Source: Enterobacter quasihormaechei
GTDB taxonomy: Bacteria > Pseudomonadota > Gammaproteobacteria > Enterobacterales > Enterobacteriaceae
Reading direction: 5' to 3'
DNA length: 64,000 nucleotides
NCBI RefSeq assembly: GCF_004331385.1
Contig: NZ_SJON01000008.1
Span: forward strand, 1 to 64,000
The translations under genes were made by a program, and so were the position numbers. Position 1 is the first letter of the stretch. The number at the start of each line of letters is the position of its first letter. Below the pieces are notes generated by a model that saw only the letters and a list, made by a program, of their open reading frames with translations, had not been told where the DNA came from and did no database searches. This document shows, one piece after another, positions 33,887-44,339 of the stretch.

Positions 33887-35260
33887 GTGGATCACCTGCC
33901 GATTTTTTGTCAATTACGCAACCGCGACTGCCTGCTCGTGGGCGGCGGCGATGTGGCTGAACGCAAAGCCCGCCTGCTTCTGGAGGCTGGCGCCCGCCTG
34001 ACCGTTAACGCCCTCACCTTTGCCCCACAGTTTGACGTCTGGGCGCAGGAAGGGATGCTCACGCTGGTGCAGGGCGAATTTGATGAATCCCTGCTGGAAA
34101 CCTGCTGGCTGACCATCGCCGCAACGGATAACGATGACGTTAACCAGCGCGTCAGCGACGCCTGCGAAGCGCGCCGCATCTTCTGTAACGTGGTGGATGC
34201 GCCGAAAGAGGCGAGCTTTATCATGCCGTCGATTATCGACCGTTCACCGCTGATGATTGCGGTGTCGTCCGGCGGCCGCTCGCCCGTGCTTGCGCGCCTG
34301 CTGCGGGAAAAACTGGAGGCCGTGCTGCCGCAGCATCTCGGCCAGATTGCCCACTACGCCGGGCAGCTTCGTTCCCGCGTGAAGCAAACCTTCTCAACCG
34401 TGGGCGAGCGTCGTCGCTTCTGGGAGAAATTCTTTGTCAACGACAGGCTGGCGCAGTCGCTGGCCAATCAGGACGCAAAGGCGGTTGAAGAGACCACCGA
34501 GCAGCTTCTCTCTGAACCGCTGGATCACCGCGGTGAAGTGGTGCTGGTGGGCGCAGGTCCCGGCGACGCAGGCCTGCTGACGCTGAAAGGCCTACAGCAG
34601 ATCCAGCAGGCCGATATCGTGGTGTATGACCGTCTGGTCTCTGATGACATCATGAACCTGGTACGCCGGGATGCTGACCGCGTGTTCGTCGGTAAACGGG
34701 CGGGCTATCACTGCGTGCCGCAGGAGGAGATCAACCAGATCCTGCTGCGGGAAGCGCAAAAAGGTAAGCGCGTGGTACGCCTGAAGGGTGGCGATCCGTT
34801 TATCTTTGGTCGCGGCGGCGAAGAGCTGGAAACCCTGTGCAACGCGGGTATTCCGTTCTCCGTAGTGCCGGGCATTACGGCGGCATCCGGCTGTTCTGCC
34901 TATTCCGGTATCCCGTTGACCCATCGCGATTATGCCCAGAGCGTGCGCCTGGTAACGGGGCACCTGAAAACCGGCAGCGAGCTGGACTGGCATAATCTGG
35001 CCGCTGAAAAGCAGACGCTGGTCTTCTATATGGGGCTAAATCAGGCCGCCACTATTCAGGCGAAACTGCTGGAGCACGGCATGGAAGCAGATATGCCGGT
35101 CGCGCTGGTAGAAAACGGTACCGCCATTACGCAGCGCGTGGTTGATGGCGTGCTGACGCAGTTGGGCGAGCTGGCGCAGCAGGTTCAAAGCCCGGCGCTG
35201 ATCGTTGTTGGACGCGTGGTTGAGCTGCGCGAAAAGCTGAACTGGTTCTCAAACCACTAA
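33887..35260 (+). CDS. cysG: siroheme synthase CysG
   Basis: 457 residues, trifunctional. The N-terminal part (about 1-203) is the precorrin-2 dehydrogenase/ferrochelatase with [14 protein letters not shown]; the C-terminal part (about 216-457) is the uroporphyrinogen III methyltransferase with [16 protein letters not shown] and [13 protein letters not shown]. It makes siroheme, the cofactor of NirB and sulfite reductase, which explains its place after nirBD. The start is GTG at 33887 after a TGAGGT ribosome site. Downstream is a hairpin at 35278-35303. Confidence 0.98.
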   Translation: MDHLPIFCQLRNRDCLLVGGGDVAERKARLLLEAGARLTVNALTFAPQFDVWAQEGMLTLVQGEFDESLLETCWLTIAATDNDDVNQRVSDACEARRIFCNVVDAPKEASFIMPSIIDRSPLMIAVSSGGRSPVLARLLREKLEAVLPQHLGQIAHYAGQLRSRVKQTFSTVGERRRFWEKFFVNDRLAQSLANQDAKAVEETTEQLLSEPLDHRGEVVLVGAGPGDAGLLTLKGLQQIQQADIVVYDRLVSDDIMNLVRRDADRVFVGKRAGYHCVPQEEINQILLREAQKGKRVVRLKGGDPFIFGRGGEELETLCNAGIPFSVVPGITAASGCSAYSGIPLTHRDYAQSVRLVTGHLKTGSELDWHNLAAEKQTLVFYMGLNQAATIQAKLLEHGMEADMPVALVENGTAITQRVVDGVLTQLGELAQQVQSPALIVVGRVVELREKLNWFSNH

Positions 35261-35277
35261 CCATAGTCTCTCTTCCT

Positions 35278-35303
35278 GGAGTAGTCCTTATGCGGACTAC
35301 TCC
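35278..35303 (+). terminator. hairpin after cysG
   Basis: A perfect 10-bp stem GGAGTAGTCC / GGACTACTCC with a 6-nt loop, 17 bp past the cysG stop. The T-run is poor (CTTCAT), so it may be a terminator assisted by Rho or a 3'-end stabilising hairpin. Confidence 0.7.
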
Positions 35304-35403
35304 CTTCATACCTCAGTCGATAACATACCGCCCGCATAATGGAACTTTTCCATTTATTCCCTCGTGTTACATCCAATTTTAGATTTTTAGACAAGGAATG
35401 CGT

Positions 35404-35574
35404 ATGTTCAAACTGGCAAAAGCTGCCGTTCTGGTCGGCCTGTTATCAACTCTGACGGCCTGCACCGGTCACGTTCAAAATACTAAAAATAATTGCAGCT
35501 ATGATTACCTGCTGCACCCGGCGATCTCCATTTCGAAGATCATTGGCGGTTGCGGCCCGGCGGCACAGCAGTAA
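35404..35574 (+). CDS. yhfL: small lipoprotein YhfL
   Basis: 56 residues. A lipoprotein signal peptide ends in the lipobox LTAC with Cys20; the mature part has two further cysteines (Cys31 and Cys50), which could form a disulfide. Function unknown; the E. coli homologue yhfL also follows cysG. The ATG is preceded by AAGGAA. In E. coli K-12 the frl and yhfS-yhfZ genes follow; here a bidirectional terminator and trpS follow directly. Confidence 0.9.
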   Translation: MFKLAKAAVLVGLLSTLTACTGHVQNTKNNCSYDYLLHPAISISKIIGGCGPAAQQ

Positions 35575-35590
35575 GCGTTTTTCAGGCATA

Positions 35591-35618
35591 AAAAAACCGG
35601 GAATTTCCCGGTTTTTTT
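35591..35618. terminator. bidirectional terminator between yhfL and trpS
   Basis: Stem CCGGGA / TCCCGG (35597-35602 and 35606-35611) with a 3-nt loop, flanked by an A6 run and a T7 run. It serves yhfL on the plus strand and the trpS end of the minus-strand operon. Confidence 0.93.
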
Positions 35619-35646
35619 ATTGAGTCCGTATTTGTCGGGTAGCGGC

Positions 35647-36651
35647 TTAAGGTTTCGCCACAAACCCAATCGCCTCGTACACCGCTTTCAGGGTTTCCGA
35701 CGCGCGCGCGCTGGCTTTTTCTGCGCCCTCTTTCATCACTTTTTGCAGGAAAGCTTCGTCGTTACGGTAACGATGATAACGCTCCTGCAACTCGGTCAGC
35801 ATACCGGAAACGGCATCAGCCACTTCGCCTTTCAGGTGGCCGTACATCTTGCCTTCGAAGTGTTTTTCCAGCTCAGGGATGCTCTGTCCGGTTACGCCGG
35901 AGAGGATGTCCAGCAGGTTGGACACGCCCGCTTTATTCTGCACGTCGTAGCGCACTACCGGCGGCTCATCGGAGTCGGTTACCGCACGCTTGAGCTTTTT
36001 CACCACCGATTTCGGATCTTCCAGCAGGCCGATAACGTTGTTGCGGTTATCGTCAGACTTGGACATCTTTTTGGTCGGCTCCAGCAGCGACATCACGCGC
36101 GCGCCGGATTTTGGAATAAACGGCTCCGGCACCTTGAACACGTCGCCGTACAGCGCGTTGAAGCGCTGGGCGATATCGCGGCTCAGCTCCAGATGCTGCT
36201 TCTGGTCTTCACCCACCGGCACCTGGTTGGTCTGATACAGCAGAATATCGGCCGCCATCAGCACCGGATAGTCAAACAGACCGGCGTTGATGTTTTCAGA
36301 GTAACGGGCAGATTTATCCTTGAACTGGGTCATGCGGCTCAGCTCACCGAAGTAGGTGTAGCAGTTCAGCGCCCAGCCCAGCTGCGCGTGCTCCGGCACG
36401 TGAGACTGAACGAAAATGGTGCTCTTCTCGGGATCGATACCGCAGGCCAGATACAGCGCCAGCGTATCCAGCGTCGCTTTACGCAGCTTCTCGGGATCCT
36501 GACGCGCGGTGATAGCATGCAAATCCACGATGCAATAAATGCAGTGGTAGTCATCCTGCATGCTCACCCACTGACGTAACGCACCCATGTAGTTACCAAT
36601 GGTCAGTTCACCTGAAGGCTGTGCGCCACTAAAAACGATGGGCTTAGTCAT
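35647..36651 (-). CDS. trpS: tryptophanyl-tRNA synthetase
   Basis: 334 residues, class I synthetase. The ATP-binding HIGH-like motif is in [18 protein letters not shown] (TIGN, about residues 17-20) and the KMSKS loop reads KKMSKSDDN (about 194-202). It charges tRNA-Trp. It overlaps gph by 8 bp at its start and is the last gene of the damX-dam-rpe-gph-trpS operon; a bidirectional terminator follows. Confidence 0.98.
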   Translation of the reverse strand: MTKPIVFSGAQPSGELTIGNYMGALRQWVSMQDDYHCIYCIVDLHAITARQDPEKLRKATLDTLALYLACGIDPEKSTIFVQSHVPEHAQLGWALNCYTYFGELSRMTQFKDKSARYSENINAGLFDYPVLMAADILLYQTNQVPVGEDQKQHLELSRDIAQRFNALYGDVFKVPEPFIPKSGARVMSLLEPTKKMSKSDDNRNNVIGLLEDPKSVVKKLKRAVTDSDEPPVVRYDVQNKAGVSNLLDILSGVTGQSIPELEKHFEGKMYGHLKGEVADAVSGMLTELQERYHRYRNDEAFLQKVMKEGAEKASARASETLKAVYEAIGFVAKP

Positions 36652-37405
36652 TATTCAATTCCTGATGTTCACTGTGCGAGAGCCCGAGTGCGGGCAACAA
36701 ATCTTTGAAGTGGTCGAACACAACGTCCGGCTCACTCAGCGTAATGGCCTCACCGTAGTTGTAGCCGTAGGTCAACCCAACAGACGGGCAACCTGCCGCT
36801 CTGGCAGCCAGAATATCATTGCGGGAATCTCCGACAAAGAGCAGCTCCGCCGGCGCTAAGGATAATTTTCCTGCCACCAGCAGTAGCGGTTCCGGATGCG
36901 GCTTTTTATTCTGCACGTCATCGCCGCCCACAATCACGGAGAAGTATTTCGCGATATCCAGCGCTTCCAGCAGAGGCGCAACGAACGGTGTTGGCTTGTT
37001 GGTCACCAGCCCCAGCGGGATGCCTTTCGCGTGCAGCGCGCTCAGGGTTTCCTGGACATCCGGGAACAGGAAACTGCCCTCTTCGACGGTCTCTTCATAG
37101 AAACGGTCGAACAGTTTACGCAGAATACGCTGCTGTTCGTCCTGGGGGATATCCGCGAGATCAACGCTCGGTTTTCCCTGTGCGGAACGCTGAGAGGCGC
37201 GCTCCTGACGCGCCCAGGTCAGCGCTCGCTCCATCAGCACGTCCGCACCGTTACCAATCCACGTCACGACGCGCTCTTCGCCCGCAACGGGGAGTTCAAG
37301 CGCATACAGCGCCCGATCGACGGCGCTGGTTAATCCTGGCGCGCTGTCGACCAGCGTGCCGTCGAGGTCAAATGCTACACCCCGAATAGCCTGCAATTTA
37401 TCCAT
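36644..37405 (-). CDS. gph: phosphoglycolate phosphatase Gph
   Basis: 253 residues, HAD superfamily. Motif I reads [10 protein letters not shown] (about 12-21), motif II TNKPT and motif III GDSRND (about 190). It removes phosphate from 2-phosphoglycolate, which arises from repair of 3'-phosphoglycolate DNA ends. It overlaps rpe by 8 bp at its start and trpS by 8 bp at its end, implying translational coupling. Confidence 0.97.
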   Translation of the reverse strand: MDKLQAIRGVAFDLDGTLVDSAPGLTSAVDRALYALELPVAGEERVVTWIGNGADVLMERALTWARQERASQRSAQGKPSVDLADIPQDEQQRILRKLFDRFYEETVEEGSFLFPDVQETLSALHAKGIPLGLVTNKPTPFVAPLLEALDIAKYFSVIVGGDDVQNKKPHPEPLLLVAGKLSLAPAELLFVGDSRNDILAARAAGCPSVGLTYGYNYGEAITLSEPDVVFDHFKDLLPALGLSHSEHQELNND

Positions 37406-38075
37406 GACTTACCTTCGCCAGTTCACGGCGCATTTCATCAATGACTTTTTTGTAATCCGGCTGATCGAAGATGGCGGAGCCCGCGACGAACATATCCGCA
37501 CCCGCAGCCGCAATCTCACCGATATTATTCACCTTCACGCCGCCGTCCACTTCCAGGCGAATATCATAACCAGACTCATCGATACGGCGGCGCACTTCAC
37601 GCAGTTTGTCGAGGGTCTGTGGGATAAACGACTGGCCGCCAAAGCCCGGGTTAACGGACATCAGCAGGATCACGTCCAGCTTGTCCATCACGTAGTCGAG
37701 ATAGCTCAGCGGGGTCGCCGGGTTAAAGACCAGCCCCGCCTTACAGCCGTTCTCTTTGATCAGTTGCAGCGTGCGGTCAACGTGCTCGGAGGCTTCCGGG
37801 TGGAAAGTGATGATGCTGGCACCCGCTGCGGCAAAATCAGGCACGATGCGGTCAACCGGCTTCACCATCAGATGCACGTCAATGGGCGCGGTGATCCCGT
37901 AATTACGCAGCGCTTTAAGCACCATCGGACCGATGGTCAGGTTGGGAACGTAGTGGTTATCCATCACGTCGAAATGGACGACGTCCGCGCCAGCCGCGAG
38001 AGCTTTGGCAGTGTCTTCACCCAGGCGGGCAAAATCGGCCGACAGAATTGAGGGAGCAATCAAAAACTGTTTCAT
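37398..38075 (-). CDS. rpe: ribulose-phosphate 3-epimerase
   Basis: 225 residues, TIM barrel. Conserved stretches: [38 protein letters not shown] and EVDGGVK. It interconverts ribulose-5-phosphate and xylulose-5-phosphate in the pentose phosphate pathway. I use the ATG at 38075 (MKQFLIAPS): it lies 6 nt from AAGGAG, while the ATG two codons upstream abuts the ribosome site. Overlaps gph by 8 bp. Confidence 0.98.
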   Translation of the reverse strand: MKQFLIAPSILSADFARLGEDTAKALAAGADVVHFDVMDNHYVPNLTIGPMVLKALRNYGITAPIDVHLMVKPVDRIVPDFAAAGASIITFHPEASEHVDRTLQLIKENGCKAGLVFNPATPLSYLDYVMDKLDVILLMSVNPGFGGQSFIPQTLDKLREVRRRIDESGYDIRLEVDGGVKVNNIGEIAAAGADMFVAGSAIFDQPDYKKVIDEMRRELAKVSHG

Positions 38076-38114
38076 CCGCATCTCCTTGAAATGTGTTTAC
38101 CGGCGGGCAAAGGC

Positions 38115-38927
38115 TCAGGGTCGATAAAGCGCCAGAAGTTCGTCCACCTTTTTACGTGTGCCGCCGTTGCTGCTAATGCTACGCCGCACTTTTACCTGAA
38201 AATGCTTCGCGGCTTTGTACCATTCGCGCGTATCAGGCGTGTCGTGATTCGAAATTAACACCGGAATTCTTTTGCTGACCAGCTTTTCCGCCAACTCCGC
38301 CAGACGCGCCTGCTCGGCAGGGCTAAAGCTGTTGGTATGGTAGGCGGTGAAGTTTGCCGTGGCAGACAGCGGCGCGTAAGGCGGGTCGCAGTAAACCACC
38401 GAGTTTACGCCCGCCAGCTCCATGCACTCTTCATAGGAGAGACAATAGAATTCGGCATTCTGCGCTTTTTCAGCAAAGTGATACAGTTCGTCCTGCGGGA
38501 AGTAGGGGCGCTTATAGCGGCCAAACGGCACGTTAAACTCGCCACGCAGATTATACCGGCACAGGCCGTTGTAACCATGGCGGTTGAGATAAAGAAACAA
38601 CAGCGCGCGACGGAACGGATCCTGGCTCTGATTAAACTCAGCGCGGAACTGATAGTAGACGTCCGGGTTGTTGTTCTCTGGCGTAAAGAGCTTCCGCGCC
38701 TCTTCCACATACTCATCGGTACGCAGTTTGACGATGTTATAGAGGCTGATAAGGTCGCTGTTGATATCCGCCAGGATATAACGAGAAAAATCGGTATTCA
38801 GGAACACCGATCCAGCACCCACGAAGGGCTCGATAAGACACTCGCCTTTCGGCAGGTGCTTTTTAATATCATCGAGCAGGGGGTATTTCCCCCCTGCCCA
38901 TTTCAGAAAAGCGCGATTTTTTTTCAT
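38115..38927 (-). CDS. dam: DNA adenine methyltransferase Dam
   Basis: 270 residues, a little shorter than E. coli Dam (278). The SAM-binding motif is FLKWAGGKY (8-16) with FVGAGSVF, and the catalytic motif is DPPY (about 181-184). It methylates the adenine of GATC sites and directs mismatch repair strand choice, replication timing and some phase variation. It lies between damX (67 bp upstream) and rpe (39 bp downstream). Confidence 0.98.
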   Translation of the reverse strand: MKKNRAFLKWAGGKYPLLDDIKKHLPKGECLIEPFVGAGSVFLNTDFSRYILADINSDLISLYNIVKLRTDEYVEEARKLFTPENNNPDVYYQFRAEFNQSQDPFRRALLFLYLNRHGYNGLCRYNLRGEFNVPFGRYKRPYFPQDELYHFAEKAQNAEFYCLSYEECMELAGVNSVVYCDPPYAPLSATANFTAYHTNSFSPAEQARLAELAEKLVSKRIPVLISNHDTPDTREWYKAAKHFQVKVRRSISSNGGTRKKVDELLALYRP

Positions 38928-38994
38928 GCTGACTAACTGATTACACCTTCTCCGGCTGTGGAGAAAGCTCCGACAGCATCCTGCGCTTTAAACA

Positions 38995-40293
38995 TTACTT
39001 CAGATCGGCCTGCACCTGATGAATCGGCTTCGCCCACGGATTTTTCGCCTGCACATCGGCTGGCAGCGTGGAGACGGCACGTTTTGCTTCATCTTTAGAA
39101 GCATAAACACCGCTTACCAGCACGTACCACGGCTGTCCGTTACGGGTCGTCTGATAAACCACGTAGTTTTTCAGATTCGTTTTCTTCGCCCAGGCGTTAA
39201 GGTTGTCGTAGTTAGACGAACTGCTCAGCTGCAACGTGTAGTTGCTGGATGACGCGGCTTTAAGAGAACCCACGTTACCCGTCGTTTTCCCTGCCGCGGT
39301 GTTGGATGCGCTAGCGGCTGGCGTTGCAGCGGGTGCCGCAGTTGCCGCAGGCGCGGTTGTGGTCGCCGTTGCTTTCGGTGCAGCGGTTGCCGCAGGCGTT
39401 GGCGCTTTAACCGGCTGGCTCACCGCAGGTTTTGTCTGCGCTGGCGCTTTCGTTTCTGGCGCTTTTGCCACAGCCTGTGGTTTCGTCTCACGCTTCGGCT
39501 CAATCACGGCCTGCTTACGTTCCTGACGCGGCGCAGTCTGCGTCTGGCGCGGTTTGGTTTCCGTTGCCGCAGTTTGCTGCTGGGCATTGCTGCCATGCAC
39601 TGGCGCAACGGTGGCCGGTTCAGTTGGCAGCGTGGAGTTCACCACGGCGTTGTTAACCTGCTCCTGATTCTGCGGCTGCATCAGCGCGTTGTTCAGATCG
39701 CCCTGAACCTCAACACGCTGCTGGCCTTCAGGCGTAGCGGGTGCCTGGCCCTGAGTCGGGGTAGCAGAGACAGGCGGCAGAGAGATATCCTGACCGGCGC
39801 TGGTGTTGCCTGCGGTCTGCTCTGCGGAGGTGGTGCCCGGCGCAGGCTGAGCGCCATTCGCCTGGTTGCTCGCATCGTTACCTGACAGGTCGATGCTCTT
39901 CTCGGCAGACGCGGTCTGCTCGGTAGAATGGGTAGAAGGGGCTTTTAGCGCGGAACCAATGCCGACAATCAGCAGTACCAGCACCAGAACGCCAAGGCCC
40001 ATCATGATGTACTGACGGGAGGCCGGTTTTGCCGCTACCGCTTTTTTACGCTTGCGCGGACGACGTTCAACAGGCTGTTCATCCATTAACTCTTCTTCGG
40101 ATTCAAACGCCTCGTCTTCACGCTCAGTACGCGCGTTGCGGCTACGCGAAGGGCGACGATCGTCTGCATCCAGATCGACATCGTCAAAGTTGATCTGCGG
40201 CTCGTTATCACGTTCTGAAGATTGACGAGAACGACCAGTACGACGATCGCTGGGATCGGGTTTCAGCTCGTCTTCTGGTTTGAATTCATCCAT
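38995..40293 (-). CDS. damX: cell division protein DamX (SPOR domain)
   Basis: 432 residues. A charged cytoplasmic N-terminus (1-95) precedes one membrane segment (about 97-118, [20 protein letters not shown]), a low-complexity Pro/Ala/Thr/Gln-rich periplasmic linker (about 120-340) and a C-terminal SPOR domain (about 347-432) that binds denuded peptidoglycan at the septum. It takes part in cell division. The linker is likely intrinsically disordered and varies among relatives. Between aroB and dam in the classic operon. Confidence 0.95.
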   Translation of the reverse strand: MDEFKPEDELKPDPSDRRTGRSRQSSERDNEPQINFDDVDLDADDRRPSRSRNARTEREDEAFESEEELMDEQPVERRPRKRKKAVAAKPASRQYIMMGLGVLVLVLLIVGIGSALKAPSTHSTEQTASAEKSIDLSGNDASNQANGAQPAPGTTSAEQTAGNTSAGQDISLPPVSATPTQGQAPATPEGQQRVEVQGDLNNALMQPQNQEQVNNAVVNSTLPTEPATVAPVHGSNAQQQTAATETKPRQTQTAPRQERKQAVIEPKRETKPQAVAKAPETKAPAQTKPAVSQPVKAPTPAATAAPKATATTTAPAATAAPAATPAASASNTAAGKTTGNVGSLKAASSSNYTLQLSSSSNYDNLNAWAKKTNLKNYVVYQTTRNGQPWYVLVSGVYASKDEAKRAVSTLPADVQAKNPWAKPIHQVQADLK

Positions 40294-40385
40294 TTAACAC
40301 CCCACTCAAAGGCTTCTGCCAACGACTCTGCATTTACCTGAAGCTAAAACGACCACCTGTTACAGCGGTCTGACCTTTCTAGTTG

Positions 40386-41474
40386 TTACGCCTGCTGACA
40401 ATCAGCAATAGCGCCAAGTACGACTTCGTGCGGCACTCCGCCGCGCACTTCACTTTTCCCTATTGCAAGCGGGAGCACCAGACGCATCTCACCTGCCAAT
40501 ACTTTTTTATCGCGCATCATGTGGGGAAGGTACGCCTGCGCAGACATTTCCTGCGGACCACTCACCGGCAAGCCAGCGCGCTTAAGCAACGCGATGATAC
40601 GCGCTGTCTCTTCCGGCCTGAACTGCCCCAGACGTTCAGAGGCACGGGCCGCCATAACCATCCCGGCAGCGACAGCTTCACCGTGAAGCCAGTTACCGTA
40701 GCCCATTTCGGCTTCGATCGCGTGACCAAACGTATGCCCCAGATTCAGTAAAGCACGTAAGCCGGTTTCACGCTCATCTGCGGCAACGACTTCTGCTTTC
40801 AGCTCACAGCAACGGCGAATACAGTAGGCCATGACCTGCCCATCGAGGCGCAGCAGCGCATCCATATTCTCTTCCAGCCAGTTGAAGAACTCACCGTCAA
40901 GAATAATGCCGTATTTGATCACTTCTGCAAGGCCAGACGCCAGTTCGCGTGCTGGCAACGTTTTCAGACAGTCGAGATCCACCACCACCGATGCAGGCTG
41001 GTAGAACGCGCCAATCATGTTTTTGCCGAGCGGATGGTTAACCGCCGTTTTACCGCCTACAGAAGAATCGACCTGTGACAGCAACGTGGTTGGAATTTGA
41101 ATAAAGCGCACACCGCGCTGATAGCTGGCGGCTGCAAAACCGGTCAGATCGCCCACAACGCCGCCGCCAAGGGCAAGCAGTGTTGTATCACGACCGTGCG
41201 GTTTTTGCAGAAGTGCGGTAAAGACGGTATCCAGTACCGTCAGGCTTTTGTACTGCTCGCCATCGGGCAGAATCACACTGTCGACCTTCACGCCCGCCTG
41301 CTCAAGCAGGTGGCGTACACGGTCGAGATAAAGCGGAGCCAGCGTCTCGTTGGTGACCAGCATCGCCTGATCACCCGCTTTCAGTGGTAAGAAGGAAGCT
41401 GGATCGTTAAACAAACCAGCCGCGATGGTGATAGGGTAACTACGTTCCCCGAGAGTAACTGTAATCCTCTCCAT
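40386..41474 (-). CDS. aroB: 3-dehydroquinate synthase
   Basis: 362 residues. NAD-binding stretch [20 protein letters not shown] (about 105-124) and the zinc-site region GHTFGHAIE are intact. It cyclises DAHP to 3-dehydroquinate, step two of the shikimate pathway. It follows aroK by 57 bp, and the two genes start the long operon running through damX, dam, rpe, gph and trpS. Confidence 0.98.
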   Translation of the reverse strand: MERITVTLGERSYPITIAAGLFNDPASFLPLKAGDQAMLVTNETLAPLYLDRVRHLLEQAGVKVDSVILPDGEQYKSLTVLDTVFTALLQKPHGRDTTLLALGGGVVGDLTGFAAASYQRGVRFIQIPTTLLSQVDSSVGGKTAVNHPLGKNMIGAFYQPASVVVDLDCLKTLPARELASGLAEVIKYGIILDGEFFNWLEENMDALLRLDGQVMAYCIRRCCELKAEVVAADERETGLRALLNLGHTFGHAIEAEMGYGNWLHGEAVAAGMVMAARASERLGQFRPEETARIIALLKRAGLPVSGPQEMSAQAYLPHMMRDKKVLAGEMRLVLPLAIGKSEVRGGVPHEVVLGAIADCQQA

Positions 41475-41531
41475 GACGCGACATCCACCTTAAATGCTTT
41501 TACCCGCAGGCGAGTGTATATAAAGCCAGAA

Positions 41532-42053
41532 TCAGTTGCTTTCCAGCATATGAATAATCTGGTTTGCAACCACTTTAGCGCTTTGATCGTCAGTACGAAT
41601 GGTCACATCAGCAATCTCTTCGTACAGAGGATTGCGTTCATCGGCCAAAGCTTCCAGAACTTCACGTGGCGGTGTTTCAACCTGCAACAACGGGCGCTTT
41701 TTATCACGCTGCGTGCGTGCCAGCTGTTTTTCGATGGTCGTCTCAAGATAGACCACTACGCCACGGGCGGAGAGACGGTTGCGGGTTTCGCGAGATTTTA
41801 CAGAGCCGCCGCCTGTTGCCAGCACAATGCCCTGTTTTTCCGTGAGTTCGTTGATCACTTTTTCTTCTCGGTCACGGAAACCTTCTTCGCCTTCTACGTC
41901 GAAGACCCAGCCCACATCCGCTCCGGTTCGTTTCTCAATCTCTTGATCAGAATCGTAAAATTCCATATTGAGTTGTTGAGCTAACTGACGCCCAATAGTG
42001 CTTTTGCCGGCACCCATAGGCCCAACCAGAAAGATATTGCGTTTCTCTGCCAT
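41532..42053 (-). CDS. aroK: shikimate kinase I
   Basis: 173 residues, P-loop kinase GPMGAGKST (about 11-19). It phosphorylates shikimate at the 3-hydroxyl, the fifth shikimate-pathway step. I use the ATG at 42053 ([13 protein letters not shown]), as in E. coli; the frame runs 18 codons further upstream without homology. The 286-bp gap to hofQ holds its promoter; I saw no clear -35/-10 pair there. Confidence 0.98.
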   Translation of the reverse strand: MAEKRNIFLVGPMGAGKSTIGRQLAQQLNMEFYDSDQEIEKRTGADVGWVFDVEGEEGFRDREEKVINELTEKQGIVLATGGGSVKSRETRNRLSARGVVVYLETTIEKQLARTQRDKKRPLLQVETPPREVLEALADERNPLYEEIADVTIRTDDQSAKVVANQIIHMLESN

Positions 42054-42339
42054 TTTTTCGGTACTACTAAGACTATTCGTTAATGGTAATCCCCGCTGCG
42101 CAGACACCTGGCGTAGCAGGACATGAACTGAAACCTCATTTGCAATAGAGCGAGAGTCAGACGAAAAATTATCTCAATACTCCGGCTTGTTTGGCAACTG
42201 ATTAAATCACCGTTCCCGGCGCATAAGGAAATAAGACGTAAGTCCAACTCAAATCGGTACTCCTTGTATGCTAATTCATGCCCCACGTCAAACATCTGCA
42301 ACAAACTGAATGCAAAATCATTGCGGGGATCGTTACCCA

Positions 42340-43578
42340 TTAATGAATACTGACCAGACGTGGCGTGATAAACACCACCAGCTCGCGCCGTTCGTTATCT
42401 TTTCCGTCATGGCGAAACAACTGACCCAGCCACGGTATGTTGCCCAGCACAGGCACGCTATCGCGTCCGGTTTTATTCTTTTGCGAAAAGATCCCGCCCA
42501 GCGCGATCGTTTCCCCACTTTTTACTTCTACCTGCGTTTCGATCTCCTGTTTATCAATCGCCAGCGTTTCGCCGTCTGCCTGTTGCAGTACCTGCCCGGG
42601 CATATTTTCACTGATATGCAGCTTCAGACGTACGCGGCCGCCTGGCAGCACCACTGGTGTGACCTCCATCCCTAATACCGCCTCTTTAAATTCAACGGAT
42701 GTCGCCCCGCTCTCGCCGCTGGAAACCTGATACGGAATTTCACTGCCCTGCTTGATGCTGGCCGGCTGCATATGCGACGCCAGCAGCCGCGGGCTGGCGA
42801 TAATGTCCACCTGCTGCTTTTGCTCAAGCGCAGACAGCTCAAGATCCAGCATCCTGCCGTTGATGCGCCCGATGTTGAACCCCACGTGGGTGGTTGCGCT
42901 TGCGACCGACAGATCGGCACCAAGCGTCGTCACCTGCCCCACTTTTCCCGCCTCCGACGCCTCGGCGAGACTCCACTTCACGCCCAGCTCGCGCAGGCTT
43001 TTTTCATTGATGGTCACGATTTGCGCCGCCAGCTCCACCTGCTCGATGGGCAGATCCATCTGCGCCGCCCAGCGCGAGAGCGTGTCCACAACCGTCTGGT
43101 TATCCCTTATCAGGAGACGATTGGTGCGCTTGTCGACGGACAGACTGCCTTTCGGGCTTAAGAGCTTCTCCGCCGCTTTTTGCAATTCGGCTGCATCCGC
43201 CCAGGCAAACGGAATGCTGTGAGAGAGAAGCGGGGCATCGAGCAAACGCTGGGCCCGCTCCTGCTCTTTACGCGTCTGTTGCTCCCGTTGCCAGGCTGCC
43301 GTATGCACATAAAAAATGCCGCCCTCTTCCCGCAATACCAGCCCGGCGCTGTTCACTACCGTCTGGAGCGCCTGCCTCCAGGGCACCCGTGTTAAATTTA
43401 GCGAAAGCGAACCGCTGACGTCCGGCGAGACCACCAGATTGCGGTCCGCCTGCGCTATCAATGCCTGTAATACCTGCACCACCGGGACATCATCCACCAG
43501 CAGGGTGACCGGTTTTGGCGTGGCGGCCCACAGGGGTTGGCTGAGTGCCGTCAGCAACAGCAATATCCTTAACTTCAC
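42340..43578 (-). CDS. hofQ: PilQ-like secretin HofQ
   Basis: 412 residues, secretin family, last of the hofMNOPQ (PilMNOPQ-like) set. Signal peptide 1-19 (ends LWA-ATP), an N-domain with VDDVPVVQVLQALI, and a secretin domain from about 230 with VEFKEAVLGMEV and VKSGETIALGGIF. In other bacteria such genes give DNA uptake; E. coli hofQ is needed for use of DNA as nutrient. The start is GTG at 43578, giving the E. coli length; hofP overlaps its first 89 bp. Confidence 0.93.
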   Translation of the reverse strand: MKLRILLLLTALSQPLWAATPKPVTLLVDDVPVVQVLQALIAQADRNLVVSPDVSGSLSLNLTRVPWRQALQTVVNSAGLVLREEGGIFYVHTAAWQREQQTRKEQERAQRLLDAPLLSHSIPFAWADAAELQKAAEKLLSPKGSLSVDKRTNRLLIRDNQTVVDTLSRWAAQMDLPIEQVELAAQIVTINEKSLRELGVKWSLAEASEAGKVGQVTTLGADLSVASATTHVGFNIGRINGRMLDLELSALEQKQQVDIIASPRLLASHMQPASIKQGSEIPYQVSSGESGATSVEFKEAVLGMEVTPVVLPGGRVRLKLHISENMPGQVLQQADGETLAIDKQEIETQVEVKSGETIALGGIFSQKNKTGRDSVPVLGNIPWLGQLFRHDGKDNERRELVVFITPRLVSIH

Positions 43579-43894
43579 TTTTTTTCGTTCCTTCTCGTTG
43601 CCATGTCCATCGCTTCGGCTCGCACATGTCGCCGACATCAACGGTCAGTTGTTGTTTATCTATCGCACTCACCCGCCAGCCTGGCGGTAACCGCATCTGC
43701 GTTTTTACCCGGTGCCAGCGTTTCTGCCCGTCCTGCATAAGGCCGATATCCATGCCGCCACTGACTATCCCCTGATAACGCCACTGGCTCAGTTGCCCTG
43801 CGGCGCAGCTCTCGTGTGGCACTGAGAAGGGATCCCGCATCCCGGTCAGGAAAAGCGGAGAAAGCAGGATCAGCAAACGGGCTTTACCGCGCAT
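43490..43894 (-). CDS. hofP: PilP-like protein HofP
   Basis: 134 residues starting MRGKARLLILLS. It has a hydrophobic N-terminus (signal peptide), then the family stretch LTGMRDPF and a C-terminal domain with CEPKRWTWQREG. It belongs to the inner-membrane alignment complex of type IV-like pili. The start overlaps hofO by 11 bp and the end overlaps hofQ by 89 bp in another frame. Confidence 0.88.
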   Translation of the reverse strand: MRGKARLLILLSPLFLTGMRDPFSVPHESCAAGQLSQWRYQGIVSGGMDIGLMQDGQKRWHRVKTQMRLPPGWRVSAIDKQQLTVDVGDMCEPKRWTWQREGTKKSEVKDIAVADGTQPTPVGRHAKTGHPAGG

Positions 43895-44336
43895 GACCGA
43901 CCTCCAGTTGCAGGCTGAGGCGTAGCTGTTTGCCCTGAGGCGTAAGATCAAACGCGCTCACCTGTACGTTATTAAGCGCCAGCCGGGAAAAGAGCGCCGG
44001 AACGGCACTCCATGAGACATCCAGCGCCAGCTCTCCCCCACTCTTTTGCGGCTTCCAGTACACCAGTCTTGCGTCCTCACGCTGAAATGCCAGCGGAGAA
44101 AAGGGCTGTGAGGGCTTCCCTTGCGTAACCCCCGGTCGCCGTCTGGCTTCTGGCCACAGCGAGGCATTAATCCGCTGTGTACTGATGGCCTGCGCCTGAA
44201 CATCGGCGTAGCGAAGAGCTGCGGGTCTGAGCAGCAGCCCCCACATCACAAACGCGATGAATCCCGATGCCATCAACCAGCAAAGTACGCGTCGGGAAGG
44301 GCGTGCATCAGCCCAGCGTTGATACCAGATCCCCAC
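43884..44336 (-). CDS. hofO: PilO-like protein HofO
   Basis: 150 residues, bitopic inner membrane protein. One membrane segment near residues 19-36 (VLCWLMASGFIAFVMWGLLL) precedes a periplasmic part. By family and order it is the PilO equivalent of the hofMNOPQ set. It follows hofN by 3 bp and overlaps hofP by 11 bp. Confidence 0.87.
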   Translation of the reverse strand: MGIWYQRWADARPSRRVLCWLMASGFIAFVMWGLLLRPAALRYADVQAQAISTQRINASLWPEARRRPGVTQGKPSQPFSPLAFQREDARLVYWKPQKSGGELALDVSWSAVPALFSRLALNNVQVSAFDLTPQGKQLRLSLQLEVGHAR

Positions 44337-44339
44337 TGG

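Noticed and set aside
38300-38560. Possible frameshift or disruption of dam because it is 8 residues shorter than in E. coli
   Set aside because: All motifs including DPPY are intact and the C-terminus is family-like; length variation is natural.
42080-42340. 86-codon minus-strand frame between hofQ and aroK
   Set aside because: It fills the aroK leader, has no family resemblance and no good ribosome site; likely chance.
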